Of a stretch of 43,343 bases of DNA, positions 1 through 7,953 are shown in pieces. A program made the position numbers and the translations under genes. How positions within the stretch are numbered: the first letter of the stretch is position 1; each line of letters opens with the position of its first letter. The DNA is from Bacteroidota bacterium (lineage in GTDB: Bacteria; Bacteroidota; Rhodothermia; Rhodothermales; JANQRZ01). The stretch is from positions 1-43,343 of the forward strand of contig JBCDKT010000032.1 of the NCBI GenBank assembly GCA_038746285.1, written 5' to 3'. The notes under the pieces are model-generated. The model did not search any database. It was not told the origin of the DNA and worked only from the letters and a program-made list of their open reading frames with translations.

Positions 1-1664
1 GGGTCGCTGAGATCGCTCACGTCGAAGGCCCGCGTCCACGGCCCCGACCCGATCTCGTCCCCGACGAAGATCGTCTCCCCGTCCGGCGTGGCGCACACGT
101 TGTGCGCCCCCTGGTAGGTCGCCGGGTAGATGATCGTCTCGATCACCTCAGGGTTCGTGCGGTCCGAGAGGTCGAGCACGTCGATGCCCTGGTCGTAGAT
201 GGCCGCCGCGTAGGCGATGTCGCCGACGATGTCGAGGTCGTGGTAGTAGGTCTGCCCGTCGGTGCCGTTGATCTGGCCGACGAGCGGGGGGTCGGTGGGG
301 TCGTCGGCGAGGTGGTAGATGCGGAGGCCGCCGGGGTCGCGCCCTCCGACGACGTAGAGGTAGTCGCCGTCGACCAAGATGTTGTGCGAGCCGCCGTCGG
401 GCCGGCTGGGCTGCACGTCGAGCCGCCCCGCGACTTGCGGGCTGGCCGGGTCCGAGAGGTCGACGATGAGGATGTCCTTGAATTCGTGGGCGAGGTAGGC
501 GTACTGCCGGTAGGTCTTGATGTCCTTCGCGTCGGCGACGACGCCGAAGGTTCCGACGGTAATGCCTGGGACGAAGCCGACCTCCGTTGGGGTCGCCCGG
601 TCGAGGTCGACGATGCTGAGACCTTCGTTCCGAGAGGTCAGCAGGGCGTATTCGCGGCCCGTGGCGGGGTCAACATACCCCCAGAGGTCGCCGTAGCTGC
701 CGCGCTCGTCGAGTTGGCCGAGCAAGGTGGTGTTGAAGGCGTCCGTCGGCCGCGCACGCGTCTCCTGGCTGATGTCGACGACCTCGCCGCCACTGCTGAG
801 GGCTTCGACGCGGTAGTACCGGAGGTCAATGCCGCCTACGGCGTGAGTGTAGGAAGAGCGCGAGGGGGGCAGCGTAGCCAGGAGGTCGCTGGCCGGAGAG
901 GTGAGGCCGGTGTAGACCCGGAGCCCGGCCACCTCGGGTGGGGCATCGTAGGACCACGTCAGGTCGACGCCGCTCCCGTTGGGGGTGCCTTCCAGGCCTG
1001 CAATGCGGGCGGGCCGGATCGTGAGCGTCGAGGGGTCGGCTTCGAGGAAGCTCCGGCCGTCGACCAGCCTCGACTGGAAGATGTAGACATGATCCTCGAG
1101 CGGGCCACTGAGAAACGAAGCGCCGGCATAGGCTTGACCGGTCGAGTCATAGTCGCTCGCCATCACGTAGAGCCACTCCCGCCCGCCTTCGACGCTTCCG
1201 TCGGGTTCCCACGCGAAGTCAGGGGTGCTCGCCTCGGCGAAGACGAGGTTGAGACGCCGCGGGTTGGCCGGGTCGGAGATGTCGTAGGCTTCGCCGGGGA
1301 CCGTCCCCACGCCGACCGTGCTCCAGGTGCCGGTGGTACCAGTGGGGCGGAACGTCTGGCCGCGCGTCTCGAGCGCGTCGGAGAACACGATCTGGACCGG
1401 GAACGCTTCGCTGGGCGAGACGCTGGAGCCCCCGAGGAACTGGGTGCCAAAAAGCACCCCGAGCACGTCGTTCCCGAGCACGGACGCGCCCTCGAGCCAC
1501 TGCGGCGATCCTTCCCAGGTCACGGAGAGGTCCACGCCCATGCGCTGGGCCTGGGCATCGTACGCTTTCTGTGGGTCCGGCGTGTCTGGCCCGGCGAGGC
1601 GCTGGGGCTGAGCGGTGGCCGCGGTGGCGAGGAGGGCGGCGGCGAGGAGCGTGGCCAGGCGCAT
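1..1664 (-). CDS. Secreted choice-of-anchor B family protein, 3' end beyond window
   Basis: The frame is open from an ATG at 1664 to the window edge, at least 554 codons with no stop seen. It begins with a typical signal peptide (MRLATLLAAALLATAATA, then Q). The middle, around residues 210-280, resembles a fibronectin type III domain (GVDLTWSYDAPPEVAGLRVY). From about residue 340 on there are repeated LVIVD-type blades: GLSIVDLDRATPTEVGF, DILIVDLSDPASPQVAG, LRIYHLADDPTDPPLVG and GIDVLDLSDRTNPEVIE. These are the hallmark of the choice-of-anchor B family, secreted beta-propeller proteins of Bacteroidota and relatives that often end in a sorting or anchor domain. That end would lie outside the window. 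The molecular function is unknown; an extracellular binding or structural role is inferred. It is transcribed in the same direction as the ArsA gene upstream, 72 bases away. Confidence 0.85.
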   Translation of the reverse strand, partial: MRLATLLAAALLATAATAQPQRLAGPDTPDPQKAYDAQAQRMGVDLSVTWEGSPQWLEGASVLGNDVLGVLFGTQFLGGSSVSPSEAFPVQIVFSDALETRGQTFRPTGTTGTWSTVGVGTVPGEAYDISDPANPRRLNLVFAEASTPDFAWEPDGSVEGGREWLYVMASDYDSTGQAYAGASFLSGPLEDHVYIFQSRLVDGRSFLEADPSTLTIRPARIAGLEGTPNGSGVDLTWSYDAPPEVAGLRVYTGLTSPASDLLATLPPSRSSYTHAVGGIDLRYYRVEALSSGGEVVDISQETRARPTDAFNTTLLGQLDERGSYGDLWGYVDPATGREYALLTSRNEGLSIVDLDRATPTEVGFVPGITVGTFGVVADAKDIKTYRQYAYLAHEFKDILIVDLSDPASPQVAGRLDVQPSRPDGGSHNILVDGDYLYVVGGRDPGGLRIYHLADDPTDPPLVGQINGTDGQTYYHDLDIVGDIAYAAAIYDQGIDVLDLSDRTNPEVIETIIYPATYQGAHNVCATPDGETIFVGDEIGSGPWTRAFDVSDLSD

Positions 1665-1736
1665 GGAAGAGCAGGGTAAAGGGGGAAAGGCGCAGAAGCT
1701 ACACGAAACCCTCGGTGGGTGCCACCCCGCCGGGTG

Positions 1737-2912
1737 CTACATCCCGGCCTGCGGCTCGAAGCGCGCCCGGAGCCAGTCGCCGTCGAGCGCAGCCGAGGCG
1801 AGGCGGTAGTAGGCCAGGAAGTTCGGCAGCCCGAACGTGCGCCGCTGGTTGCGGACCTGCACCACGAGTTCGTCCCCGAACTGCTCGGCCGAGACGTCGT
1901 CGGCCTCGGCGAACGGGAGGTGGGCCGAGAGGACGTAGGCCTCGCCCTCGGTGTCCATCCGGTAGGCCTGCTCGGCGTAAAAGACCTCGGCCGGGTCGCG
2001 CTCGGCGTAGAGGCCGGCCCCGATCTCGCGCAGCAAGTCGAGGCCGAAGACCTCGCGCCCGACGTGCGGCACGCGCAAGATCGGCAGCGGCGAGAAGCTG
2101 CCCTCGATCTCCTCCAGGTAGCCCGCCTGCGCCGCGACGTAGGCCGCCATCACCTCGCCGGCCTGCTCCGGCGGGATGATCCGGTTGACGACGACCGCGT
2201 CGACGCCGTAGCCGTAGAGCTGGAGGTAGGTGTAGGCCCGCCGCGCCTCGGCGATCACCATCCGCTCTGGGTTCATCACGAGCCGGGTCGAGGCGACGGC
2301 TGGGTCCTGCAGCACCCGCTGCATCTCGCCGAGGACCCCGAAGAGGCGGTCGAGCTCGGCGTAGCCCCGGTCGAGCGGGATGCCGGTCGTCTTGCGGACG
2401 GCGAGGCCGCCGAGCTTGAAGGCCGTCTTCTGGAACGGGAACGCCTTCGAGACCCACCACTGCGCGACCTGCGGGAGCGTGAGGAGCGTCAGCGTCTCGC
2501 CCGTCGGGGCGGAGTCGAGGACGATGAGGTCGTAGTCGCCCGAGCGGTAGAACTTGTCGAGCCAGAGGAGCGCCGAGGCCTCGCCCATGCCGGGGAGCGC
2601 CGCCATCTCCTCGGCCGCGATCCGGTCCACGCCCTGCCACTTGAAGACGGAGAGCATGAGGTCGCGCATGCTCGACCAGTACTTCTGCATCGAGTAGTAG
2701 AGGTCGACCTCCATCGCGTGGAGGTTCTCCGCAACGTCGGTCGGCTCGGGGTCGAGCGGGCGGTCGAGCGCGTCGGCGAGGGAGTGCGCGGGGTCGGACG
2801 AGAGGACGAGCGTGCGGTGGCCGCGCCGGGCGGCCTCGAGCGCCGTCGCCGCAGCGCAGGTCGTCTTGCCGACGCCGCCCTTGCCGGTGAAGAGGAGGAT
2901 GCGAGGGGGCAT
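1737..2912 (-). CDS. ArsA/Get3-family ATPase with C-terminal HSP20-like domain
   Basis: 391 aa. The deviant Walker A motif GKGGVGKT is at residues 10-17, followed by the family motif SSDPAHSLADAL and the switch II-like LDSAPTGETLTL, all typical of the ArsA/Get3 group of P-loop ATPases. There is one ATPase domain only, unlike the duplicated arsenite-pump ArsA of Escherichia coli. Residues about 320-388 (LPFAEADDVSAEQFGDELVV, then RRTFGLPNFLAYYRL) fit the small HSP20-like domain found at the end of many bacterial ArsA homologues. No arsB, arsR or arsC is adjacent, so arsenite export is unlikely. A role in handling tail-anchored or other hydrophobic proteins is possible but unproven. The ATG at 2912 sits directly before the Walker region, as expected. 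Confidence 0.9.
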   Translation of the reverse strand: MPPRILLFTGKGGVGKTTCAAATALEAARRGHRTLVLSSDPAHSLADALDRPLDPEPTDVAENLHAMEVDLYYSMQKYWSSMRDLMLSVFKWQGVDRIAAEEMAALPGMGEASALLWLDKFYRSGDYDLIVLDSAPTGETLTLLTLPQVAQWWVSKAFPFQKTAFKLGGLAVRKTTGIPLDRGYAELDRLFGVLGEMQRVLQDPAVASTRLVMNPERMVIAEARRAYTYLQLYGYGVDAVVVNRIIPPEQAGEVMAAYVAAQAGYLEEIEGSFSPLPILRVPHVGREVFGLDLLREIGAGLYAERDPAEVFYAEQAYRMDTEGEAYVLSAHLPFAEADDVSAEQFGDELVVQVRNQRRTFGLPNFLAYYRLASAALDGDWLRARFEPQAGM

Positions 2913-3117
2913 AGCAGTTCGGGATCACGGAGCCGCCTCCACCGGGCAGCACCGTCCCCGTTCCCGACGCGCTGACGATTCACGACCCGCCCACGCGTAG
3001 CGATTCCGGCAGGGGCACGGCGCGCTCGGCGAGCACGCCCTACCAAGTCCCGTCTGGCACCGAGGCGGCGGGCCGGTTGCTTCTTTGCGCGGGCAGCGGT
3101 TTCTTTCCGGCCCGTAA

Positions 3118-3465
3118 CCCCCGCTGCCCCGTGCCGACGCTCGCGCCCGACTCGCCGCCGGCTACCGCGTCGAGAAGATGAAGCTCGACGCCGAGGCCGG
3201 GACGCTCCGCGTCAACGACGCCGTCACCCTCACCGGCATCCCGGCGGAGGCGCACCGCTACCGGCTCGGCAACCGCTCCGCCCTCGAATGGCTCGTCGAC
3301 CAGCTCCGCGTCAAGACCGACAAGCGCAGCCAGATCACCCACGACCCCAACGCCGCCTTCGCCGGCGACGAGTTGCTCCAACTCATCCGCCGCGTCACGC
3401 ACGTCAGCGTCGAGACCGTGCGGATCGTCGAGAGCCTGCCCGACCTCGGCCTGCCGGAGGCGTGA
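3118..3465 (+). pseudogene. C-terminal remnant of a type ISP restriction-modification/DEAD-box helicase enzyme
   Basis: The frame is open only from 3118, just after an in-frame TAA at 3115-3117. It encodes GYRVEKMKLDAEAGTLRVND, then VTLTGIPAEAHRYRLGNRSA, then LEWLVDQLRVKTDKRSQITHDPN and a final RVTHVSVETVRIVESLP. This run of motifs (YRVEKM, a short beta segment, GIP, YxxxxRSALEW, KTDKxSxIxxDPN, VSVETxxIVxxLP) is the extreme C-terminus of the roughly 1,500-residue type ISP enzymes. The helicase, nuclease and methyltransferase parts are absent upstream, where the ArsA gene starts on the other strand at 2912. An ATG at 3178 would allow a 95-aa product, but a stub of this domain alone is unlikely to function. 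The fragment is most simply a relic of a deleted restriction system. Confidence 0.75.
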
Positions 3466-3532
3466 GGCGATGTGCTATTAGTATCAGTAGTTGGTTAGTA
3501 GGTCGACGATGCGACCCCCAAGGCCCCAGCCT

Positions 3533-4375
3533 CTAATACCGCTGGGCGACGGTGATGTGGTAGACGGGCTGCCGGACTTCGAGGAGCGCCAGCACCTTGC
3601 CCTCGTCCTGCATCGCAACGAGCACGTCGCCGAGTTCGGCCTGGAGCTCACGCGACATCCGGGCGGCACCAGTCTCGACCGCCAGGGCTTCGACGCGGCG
3701 GAGCGGCGCAGCGAGCCAGGGCACGTCGGCGGTGTCGAGGCCGAGCACTGGGCCTTGCGGAGCGCGGAAGCTGCTGTAGGCGAGGTCGACCGTCGTGCCG
3801 AACTGGTGGGCGCTCGCGCCGCGCGCCGCGTTGGGGTTGGTCTGGCGTAGGCGCGCCTGGTCGTCGGCCGTGCGCAGCACCGAGGTCACCTCGAACCGGA
3901 GCGGGGGCAGGCCGAACGCGGCGAGGCGGGCCTGGAAGCGCTGCCCGACCTCTTCGAGGAGCGCCCGCGTGTCCGGCGTGACGAGCGCCGACGAGTAGTC
4001 GAGTTTGCGGACGGTCCAGAACTCGGAGTCCTCCAGCGGCACGAGGCGGCCTTCGGCGACGAGGTCGGTGCGGGCGGCGTCGGTGACGGGCTGCGGGACG
4101 CCGAGACGGCGGGCGGCGGCGAGGTGCTGGGTGTTGGAGTAGCGCCCGAGGGCGCGGCGCTCGGCCGAGGTCAAGAGCGGGACGGGTCGGAGCGCGGCCT
4201 CGACCGAGTCGGCGAGTGCGGTGAGGCGGTCCAGGTTCTGGGCGAGGACGCGCGCGCTGACGGCGTCGGCCGAGTCCGCAGCGGCGTCGAAGTCAGAAGC
4301 AAGACCCAGCGTCCGGTCAGAATCCGGGGACTGGCACCCGGCGAGGACGAGGGCGGCGAGGGCGAGGCGGCGCAT
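3533..4375 (-). CDS. DUF5715-type lipoprotein, peptidase M15-like
   Basis: 280 aa when started at the ATG at 4375, which gives a clean lipoprotein signal (MRRLALAALVLAGC, lipidated Cys 14). The longer frame to 4543 adds an unlikely charged leader. The core around residues 164-200 (TSVLRTADDQARLRQ, NPNAARGASAHQFGTTVDLAY) contains S188-x-H190-x2-G-x3-D197, and near the end there is E266 followed by H273 (EVRQPVYHITV). This layout matches the metal-ligand pattern of D-Ala-D-Ala carboxypeptidase/VanY-like (M15) enzymes and is also seen in the DUF5715 family. An envelope-bound peptidoglycan-peptide hydrolase is inferred. The gene stands alone, with no operon partner. Confidence 0.8.
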   Translation of the reverse strand: MRRLALAALVLAGCQSPDSDRTLGLASDFDAAADSADAVSARVLAQNLDRLTALADSVEAALRPVPLLTSAERRALGRYSNTQHLAAARRLGVPQPVTDAARTDLVAEGRLVPLEDSEFWTVRKLDYSSALVTPDTRALLEEVGQRFQARLAAFGLPPLRFEVTSVLRTADDQARLRQTNPNAARGASAHQFGTTVDLAYSSFRAPQGPVLGLDTADVPWLAAPLRRVEALAVETGAARMSRELQAELGDVLVAMQDEGKVLALLEVRQPVYHITVAQRY

Positions 4376-4674
4376 TGGGCGAGTCGGGGGCACGAGTAAA
4401 AAAGTCAAGATAGTTACCGAGACCGTCCCGCTCTGAGCCAACGTCCGCTGAGCGGGAGGATGGAGGAGGAGCGCGGTCCCCGCCCCGTCCTCACCATTCG
4501 CCCGTTCACCCTTTCTCTCCCCACCCTCCTTTCTCTTCCACACCGAAGTATCCCCCCATTCCCCCCGCTCCTCCCATTTCGCGCCACAGGCGCACCCCTG
4601 CCCACCCTCGCTTTTGAACCCGGCGTTGGCGGTCCGTAGATTCCGCCCGTCCTGTTCCCCCGCTACCGTCCTGC
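4376..4674. other. Divergent intergenic region
   Basis: About 300 bases lie between the divergent DUF5715 lipoprotein gene and the sigma factor gene. I see no credible gene. The right half is pyrimidine-rich on the plus strand (long C/T runs about 4500-4600). Promoters for both genes must lie here, but I cannot place convincing boxes. Confidence 0.6.
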
Positions 4675-5283
4675 ATGGCCCGCCCGTCCGCCGACACGCC
4701 CTCCGCCTCCAGCGAACAGGACCGCACGCTCGTCACCGACGCCCTCGGCGGCGACCAGGAGGCCTACCAGCAGCTCATGCAGAAGTACCGCGAGCCGATC
4801 CGCCGCCACGTCGCCCGGATGGTGCGCGAGCAGCAGATGGTGGACGACCTCGTCCAGGAGAGCTTCATCAAGGCCTTCACCTCACTCGGCTCCTACTCCA
4901 GCGCCTATGCCTTCTCGACGTGGCTCTACAAGATCGCGACCAACCACACGATCGACTACCTGCGCAAGAAGAAGCTCAAGACGTTCTCCATCGACCAGCC
5001 CGCGCTCGGCCGGGACGACGACCGGCCCTACGAGCTGCCCGACACGACCTACCGCCCCGACCGGCACGTCATGGCCGACCAGCGGCGGGAGTTGATCCAG
5101 GAGGCCATCAACGCGCTCCCGCCTAAGTACCACCGGGTGATCGTGATGCGGCACCAGCAGGAGATGAGCTACGACGAGATCGCCTCGGAACTGGACCTGC
5201 CGCTCGGGACCGTCAAGGCGCACATCTTCCGCGCCCGCGCGCTCCTCTACAGGTACCTCCGCGACCAGCGCGGCGATTTCTGA
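4675..5283 (+). CDS. RNA polymerase ECF sigma factor (sigma-70 family)
   Basis: 202 aa with the two conserved ECF regions. Region 2 includes DDLVQESFIKAFTSLGSY and FSTWLYKIATNHTIDYLRKK, for core binding and -10 recognition. Region 4 includes LPPKYHRVIVMRHQQEMSYD and EIASELDLPLGTVKAHIFRA, a helix-turn-helix for -35 recognition. The N-terminal 15 residues are low in structure. No anti-sigma factor with a membrane segment is adjacent. The next gene downstream (5366) is a secreted toast-rack protein, separated by a long hairpin. The gene may direct an envelope response, but this rests only on the neighbour. Confidence 0.92.
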   Translation: MARPSADTPSASSEQDRTLVTDALGGDQEAYQQLMQKYREPIRRHVARMVREQQMVDDLVQESFIKAFTSLGSYSSAYAFSTWLYKIATNHTIDYLRKKKLKTFSIDQPALGRDDDRPYELPDTTYRPDRHVMADQRRELIQEAINALPPKYHRVIVMRHQQEMSYDEIASELDLPLGTVKAHIFRARALLYRYLRDQRGDF

Positions 5284-5301
5284 CTGTGGCGTTACCGAAC
5301 C

Positions 5302-5340
5302 GTGGAGTTACCGAGGAGAGCCGATCCTCCGTAACTCCAC
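5302..5340 (+). terminator. 16-bp inverted repeat between sigma factor and toast-rack genes
   Basis: The arms GTGGAGTTACCGAGGA (5302-5317) and TCCTCCGTAACTCCAC (5325-5340) are complementary except at one position, with a 7-base loop. There is no T-tract after it, so it could be a rho-dependent end, a processing or stability hairpin, or a dyad operator for the following gene, whose ATG is 25 bases away. It is the strongest structure in this spacer. Confidence 0.5.
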
Positions 5341-5365
5341 CCACTCCCCCCCGTAGGGCGGTGCT

Positions 5366-6277
5366 ATGAGCAACAGACTACTCGGGCGAAACGCCCCCCT
5401 CCGCGCGTCCTGGCTGGCGCTGCCTCTCCTCCTCGCCGCCGTGCCCGTGCTAGCCTCGTTCACCGAGCGCTACTACTTCGAGGTCCCCCTCGAACGCGAG
5501 ACGAGGCTGGAGGCCGACCTCGAGCTCGCCCTCGGGCGGGTCGCCGTCGGCAAGGCTGAGGAGGGGTACCTGTTCCAGGCGGAGATCGCGCTCGAGGAGG
5601 ACGACATGGTGCCGGAACTGGAGGTGGCCTACGAGGACGGCACCGCCCACGTCGACCTCGGGCTGGACTCGGGCAGCAAAGACGACGGCGGCATCACGGT
5701 GCGCGGCATCCGCATCCCCGAGGACAACGAGTGGCTCCTGTTTCTGTCAGACCGCGTCCCGCTCGACCTCGCCTTCGAACTCGGCATGGCCGAGGCCGAC
5801 CTCGACCTGAGCGGGTTCCAGGTCGAGCGGCTCAGCATCGAGAGCGGCATGGCCAAGACGCGCCTCGCCTTCGACACGCCCAACCCGGTGGTGATGGACG
5901 ACCTCGAGGTGGAGGCCGGAATGGCGACGTTCGACACGCACCGCCTCGGCAACGCCCGGTTCGAACGGTTCTCGTTCGACGGCGGGGCGGGCTCCTTCGG
6001 GCTCGACTTCACGGGCGGGCCGCTGCCCCCCGGCGCGCGCGCCGACATCGAGGTCGGGATGGCCTCGGTCCGCATCGCGCTGCCGGAGGGCGCGCCGGTC
6101 ATCCTCCACGCCTCCGACTCGTGGCTGGCCCAGGTCGAGATCCCCGACGGCTACATCAAGCGCAGCAAGGGGCGGTGGCACAGCCCCCAGGTGGAGGACG
6201 AAGACGACGCGTTCCACGTCCGCGTCGAGGCCGGCGTGGGCAAGGTGACCTGCCAGACCGGGCCGTTCTCGGACTGA
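5366..6277 (+). CDS. Secreted toast-rack (LiaF/DUF4097-like) family protein
   Basis: 303 aa. An N-terminal signal sequence (about residues 1-30, hydrophobic SWLALPLLLAAVPVLA) precedes an all-beta protein. The repeated pattern ELGMAEADLDLSG, IESGMAKTRLAFD, EVEAGMATFDTHR, DIEVGMASVRIAL and VEAGVGKVTCQTG describes strands of a right-handed beta helix. The recurring G-[MV]-[AG] turn is characteristic of toast-rack domains, found in LiaF-type cell-envelope stress proteins. The N-terminal half (ETRLEADLELALGRVAVGK) resembles the associated DUF2154-like domain. There is no transmembrane anchor besides the signal. An envelope-exposed role is inferred. It is probably linked to the sigma factor 82 bases upstream. 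Confidence 0.75.
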   Translation: MSNRLLGRNAPLRASWLALPLLLAAVPVLASFTERYYFEVPLERETRLEADLELALGRVAVGKAEEGYLFQAEIALEEDDMVPELEVAYEDGTAHVDLGLDSGSKDDGGITVRGIRIPEDNEWLLFLSDRVPLDLAFELGMAEADLDLSGFQVERLSIESGMAKTRLAFDTPNPVVMDDLEVEAGMATFDTHRLGNARFERFSFDGGAGSFGLDFTGGPLPPGARADIEVGMASVRIALPEGAPVILHASDSWLAQVEIPDGYIKRSKGRWHSPQVEDEDDAFHVRVEAGVGKVTCQTGPFSD

Positions 6278-6377
6278 CACCGGTTCGCGGAGACGCCAGA
6301 GCGCGGAGTCTGCGGCAGGAGCCGTCTCGGTCGGTGGAGGGACGCATTGCCACACGCCCCTGCGACACAAAGCAGAG

Positions 6378-6409
6378 CGAGGGCGGCCCCCACATGAGAG
6401 CCGCCCTCG
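6378..6409 (-). terminator. Hairpin downstream of the first S8 protease
   Basis: CGAGGGCGGC (6378-6387) and GCCGCCCTCG (6400-6409) form a perfect 10-bp stem with a 12-base loop, 32 bases past the protease stop codon. On the minus strand it is followed by only a weak T-rich stretch. It lies at the place where the sister gene has its terminator, so termination is the likely role. Confidence 0.6.
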
Positions 6410-6440
6410 TGCGTGCTCGGCGAGCACAGGACGTGCAGGA

Positions 6441-7739
6441 CTACCAGGTGAGCGCGTCGCCGCCGGCGCTGCTGCTCGGGCTGCCGCCGTTGTAGAGCAG
6501 GTGCGCGTTGTCGGAGCGCGGGTTCTGGACGATGTTCTTCGTCGAGAAGTTGAAGAGCGCGTTGCTCACCTGGGCCGGGGTCGCGTTCGGGCGAACTTCG
6601 AGGAAAAGTGCCGCGGCACCCGCCACATGCGGCGAGGCCATCGACGTGCCCTCGATGGTGTTCGTGGCCGAGTTGCTGGTGTACCACGCCGAGGTGATGG
6701 CGCGGCCCGGTGCGAAGACGTCTACGCAGTCGCCGTAGTTGGCGTAGTTGACCCGCCGGTCAGTGTCATCCGTCGAGCTGACGGTCATCACGCTGGGCTC
6801 TCGGGCCGGCGAGGTACCGCAGGCGTTCTGCGCAAACAGACCGAGGAAGCCGTTGCCGGCTGCGGCCGCGAAGGCGACGCCTGCGTTGACCACGCCGCGC
6901 GCGGCCGCGTCCATCGCGTCCGAGGCCCCGCCGCCGAGACTCGCGTTGGCGACGGCCGGAAGCTGCGCGTTGGCCGCCACCCAGTTGAACCCCGCGATGA
7001 TCTCGCCGGTGTCACCGGAGTTGCCGCAGCCGAAGACCCGGACTGCGACGATGTCGACATCCTTCGCCACGCCGTAGGTTGCGCCGCCGACAGTGCCGGC
7101 GACGTGCGTCCCGTGCCCGTTGCAGTCCTCGGCGACGGCGTCGTTGTCGCGGAAGTCGTAGCCGTAGCTGGCCCGGTCCTCGAACTCGTTGTGCGAGAGG
7201 TTGATGCCGGTGTCGATGACGTAGGCCGTCACGCCCTCGCCCGAAGCGCGCCAGCCGTACTGGTTGTCCAGACCGCTACGCGCGTTGATGCGGTCGAGGC
7301 CCCAGGTGGCCCCGCCCTGCGTCCCGGTGCCGGTGAGGTAGACCTCCTGCTCCTGCTCGACGTAGAGCACCCGCGGGTCGTCAGCCAGGGCGGCGGCCTC
7401 GTCGGCGCTCATCGCGGCGGCAAAGCCGGTCAGGGCGTGCTCGTAGGTGTGACGCACCTCGGCGCCGCGCGCGGCGACTTCGGCGGTGAGGTCGCTCAGG
7501 TCGCGGGCGGCGGTGCCGCGGGCGAGGGCGACGGACTCCTCGGCCAGCACGACGATGTAGCGGCCGGGAATGAGGACATCCTCAGCGGGGCGGGCGCTGT
7601 AGGCCTTCGTTTCGGCCTGGGCGGCGGCAGGGTCAGCCGAGGCCGACGCCGGGGCTTGCTCCGTAGCCGTGTCACAAGCGGCGAGTAGGAAGGCGAGGGT
7701 GAGGGCGCCGAGAGCGGCGCGGAAGGAAAAGCGGTTCAT
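6441..7739 (-). CDS. S8 family serine protease (proteinase K-like lipoprotein), copy 1
   Basis: 432 aa. The lipoprotein signal ends at LLAAC (Cys 22). An I9-type inhibitor propeptide spans about residues 58-130 (PGRYIVVLAEESVALARG to DDPRVLYVEQEQ). The subtilisin fold follows: catalytic D176 (AYVIDTGI), H209 (NGHGTHVAGTV), the oxyanion Asn in AAAAGNG near 296 and the nucleophile S366 (GTSMASPHVAGAAALFL). It ends in a short Ser/Gly tail with no extra domain. Lipid anchoring would place it on the envelope before autoprocessing. It is the downstream member of a tandem pair, with an 89% or better prodomain match to copy 2 and the same leader. The ATG at 7739 directly opens the signal peptide. Confidence 0.95.
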   Translation of the reverse strand: MNRFSFRAALGALTLAFLLAACDTATEQAPASASADPAAAQAETKAYSARPAEDVLIPGRYIVVLAEESVALARGTAARDLSDLTAEVAARGAEVRHTYEHALTGFAAAMSADEAAALADDPRVLYVEQEQEVYLTGTGTQGGATWGLDRINARSGLDNQYGWRASGEGVTAYVIDTGINLSHNEFEDRASYGYDFRDNDAVAEDCNGHGTHVAGTVGGATYGVAKDVDIVAVRVFGCGNSGDTGEIIAGFNWVAANAQLPAVANASLGGGASDAMDAAARGVVNAGVAFAAAAGNGFLGLFAQNACGTSPAREPSVMTVSSTDDTDRRVNYANYGDCVDVFAPGRAITSAWYTSNSATNTIEGTSMASPHVAGAAALFLEVRPNATPAQVSNALFNFSTKNIVQNPRSDNAHLLYNGGSPSSSAGGDALTW

Positions 7740-7793
7740 GAGGGTGAGAGTGCTGGGCGAGCGGGTCGTCTCGGCGAGCGCGACCCGTGCGCC

Positions 7794-7850
7794 GGTGGAG
7801 AAAGAACGAAGACGGCCCGAGAGTATGACCGGACGCTGCTCAATGCAAGT
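7794..7850 (-). promoter_or_regulatory. Duplicated leader/promoter block of S8 copy 1
   Basis: This 57-base block differs from 9304-9360 at only three positions and stands at the same distance (55 bases) from the respective ATG. On the minus strand it contains TTGCAT and CATACT about 15 bases apart, a possible -35/-10 pair. The promoter assignment is inference; the conservation is seen directly. Confidence 0.5.
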
Positions 7851-7870
7851 GACGGAGTGGCAGGCAGAAA

Positions 7871-7905
7871 GAAAAAAGGAGCGCGCCTCCTGCGAGGCGC
7901 GCTCC
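7871..7905 (-). terminator. Rho-independent terminator of S8 copy 2
   Basis: GGAGCGCGCCTC (7878-7889) and GAGGCGCGCTCC (7894-7905) make a perfect 12-bp stem with a 4-base loop. On the minus strand it is followed by TTTTTTC. It lies about 50 bases after the stop of S8 copy 2, between the two protease genes. Confidence 0.88.
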
Positions 7906-7953
7906 CGGTGGTGCTTTTGCCAGCGCTATGGCGCTGCTAGGCAGCTAAGTACG

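Noticed and set aside
102-1679. 525-aa plus-strand frame over the choice-of-anchor B gene
   Set aside because: It is arginine/valine/aspartate-rich and repeat-poor, as expected for the antisense of a GC-rich gene. The minus-strand frame has a signal peptide and LVIVD repeats.
1737-2912. Arsenic resistance operon
   Set aside because: Only an ArsA-like ATPase with an HSP20-like tail is present; no arsB, arsC, arsD or arsR lies next to it.
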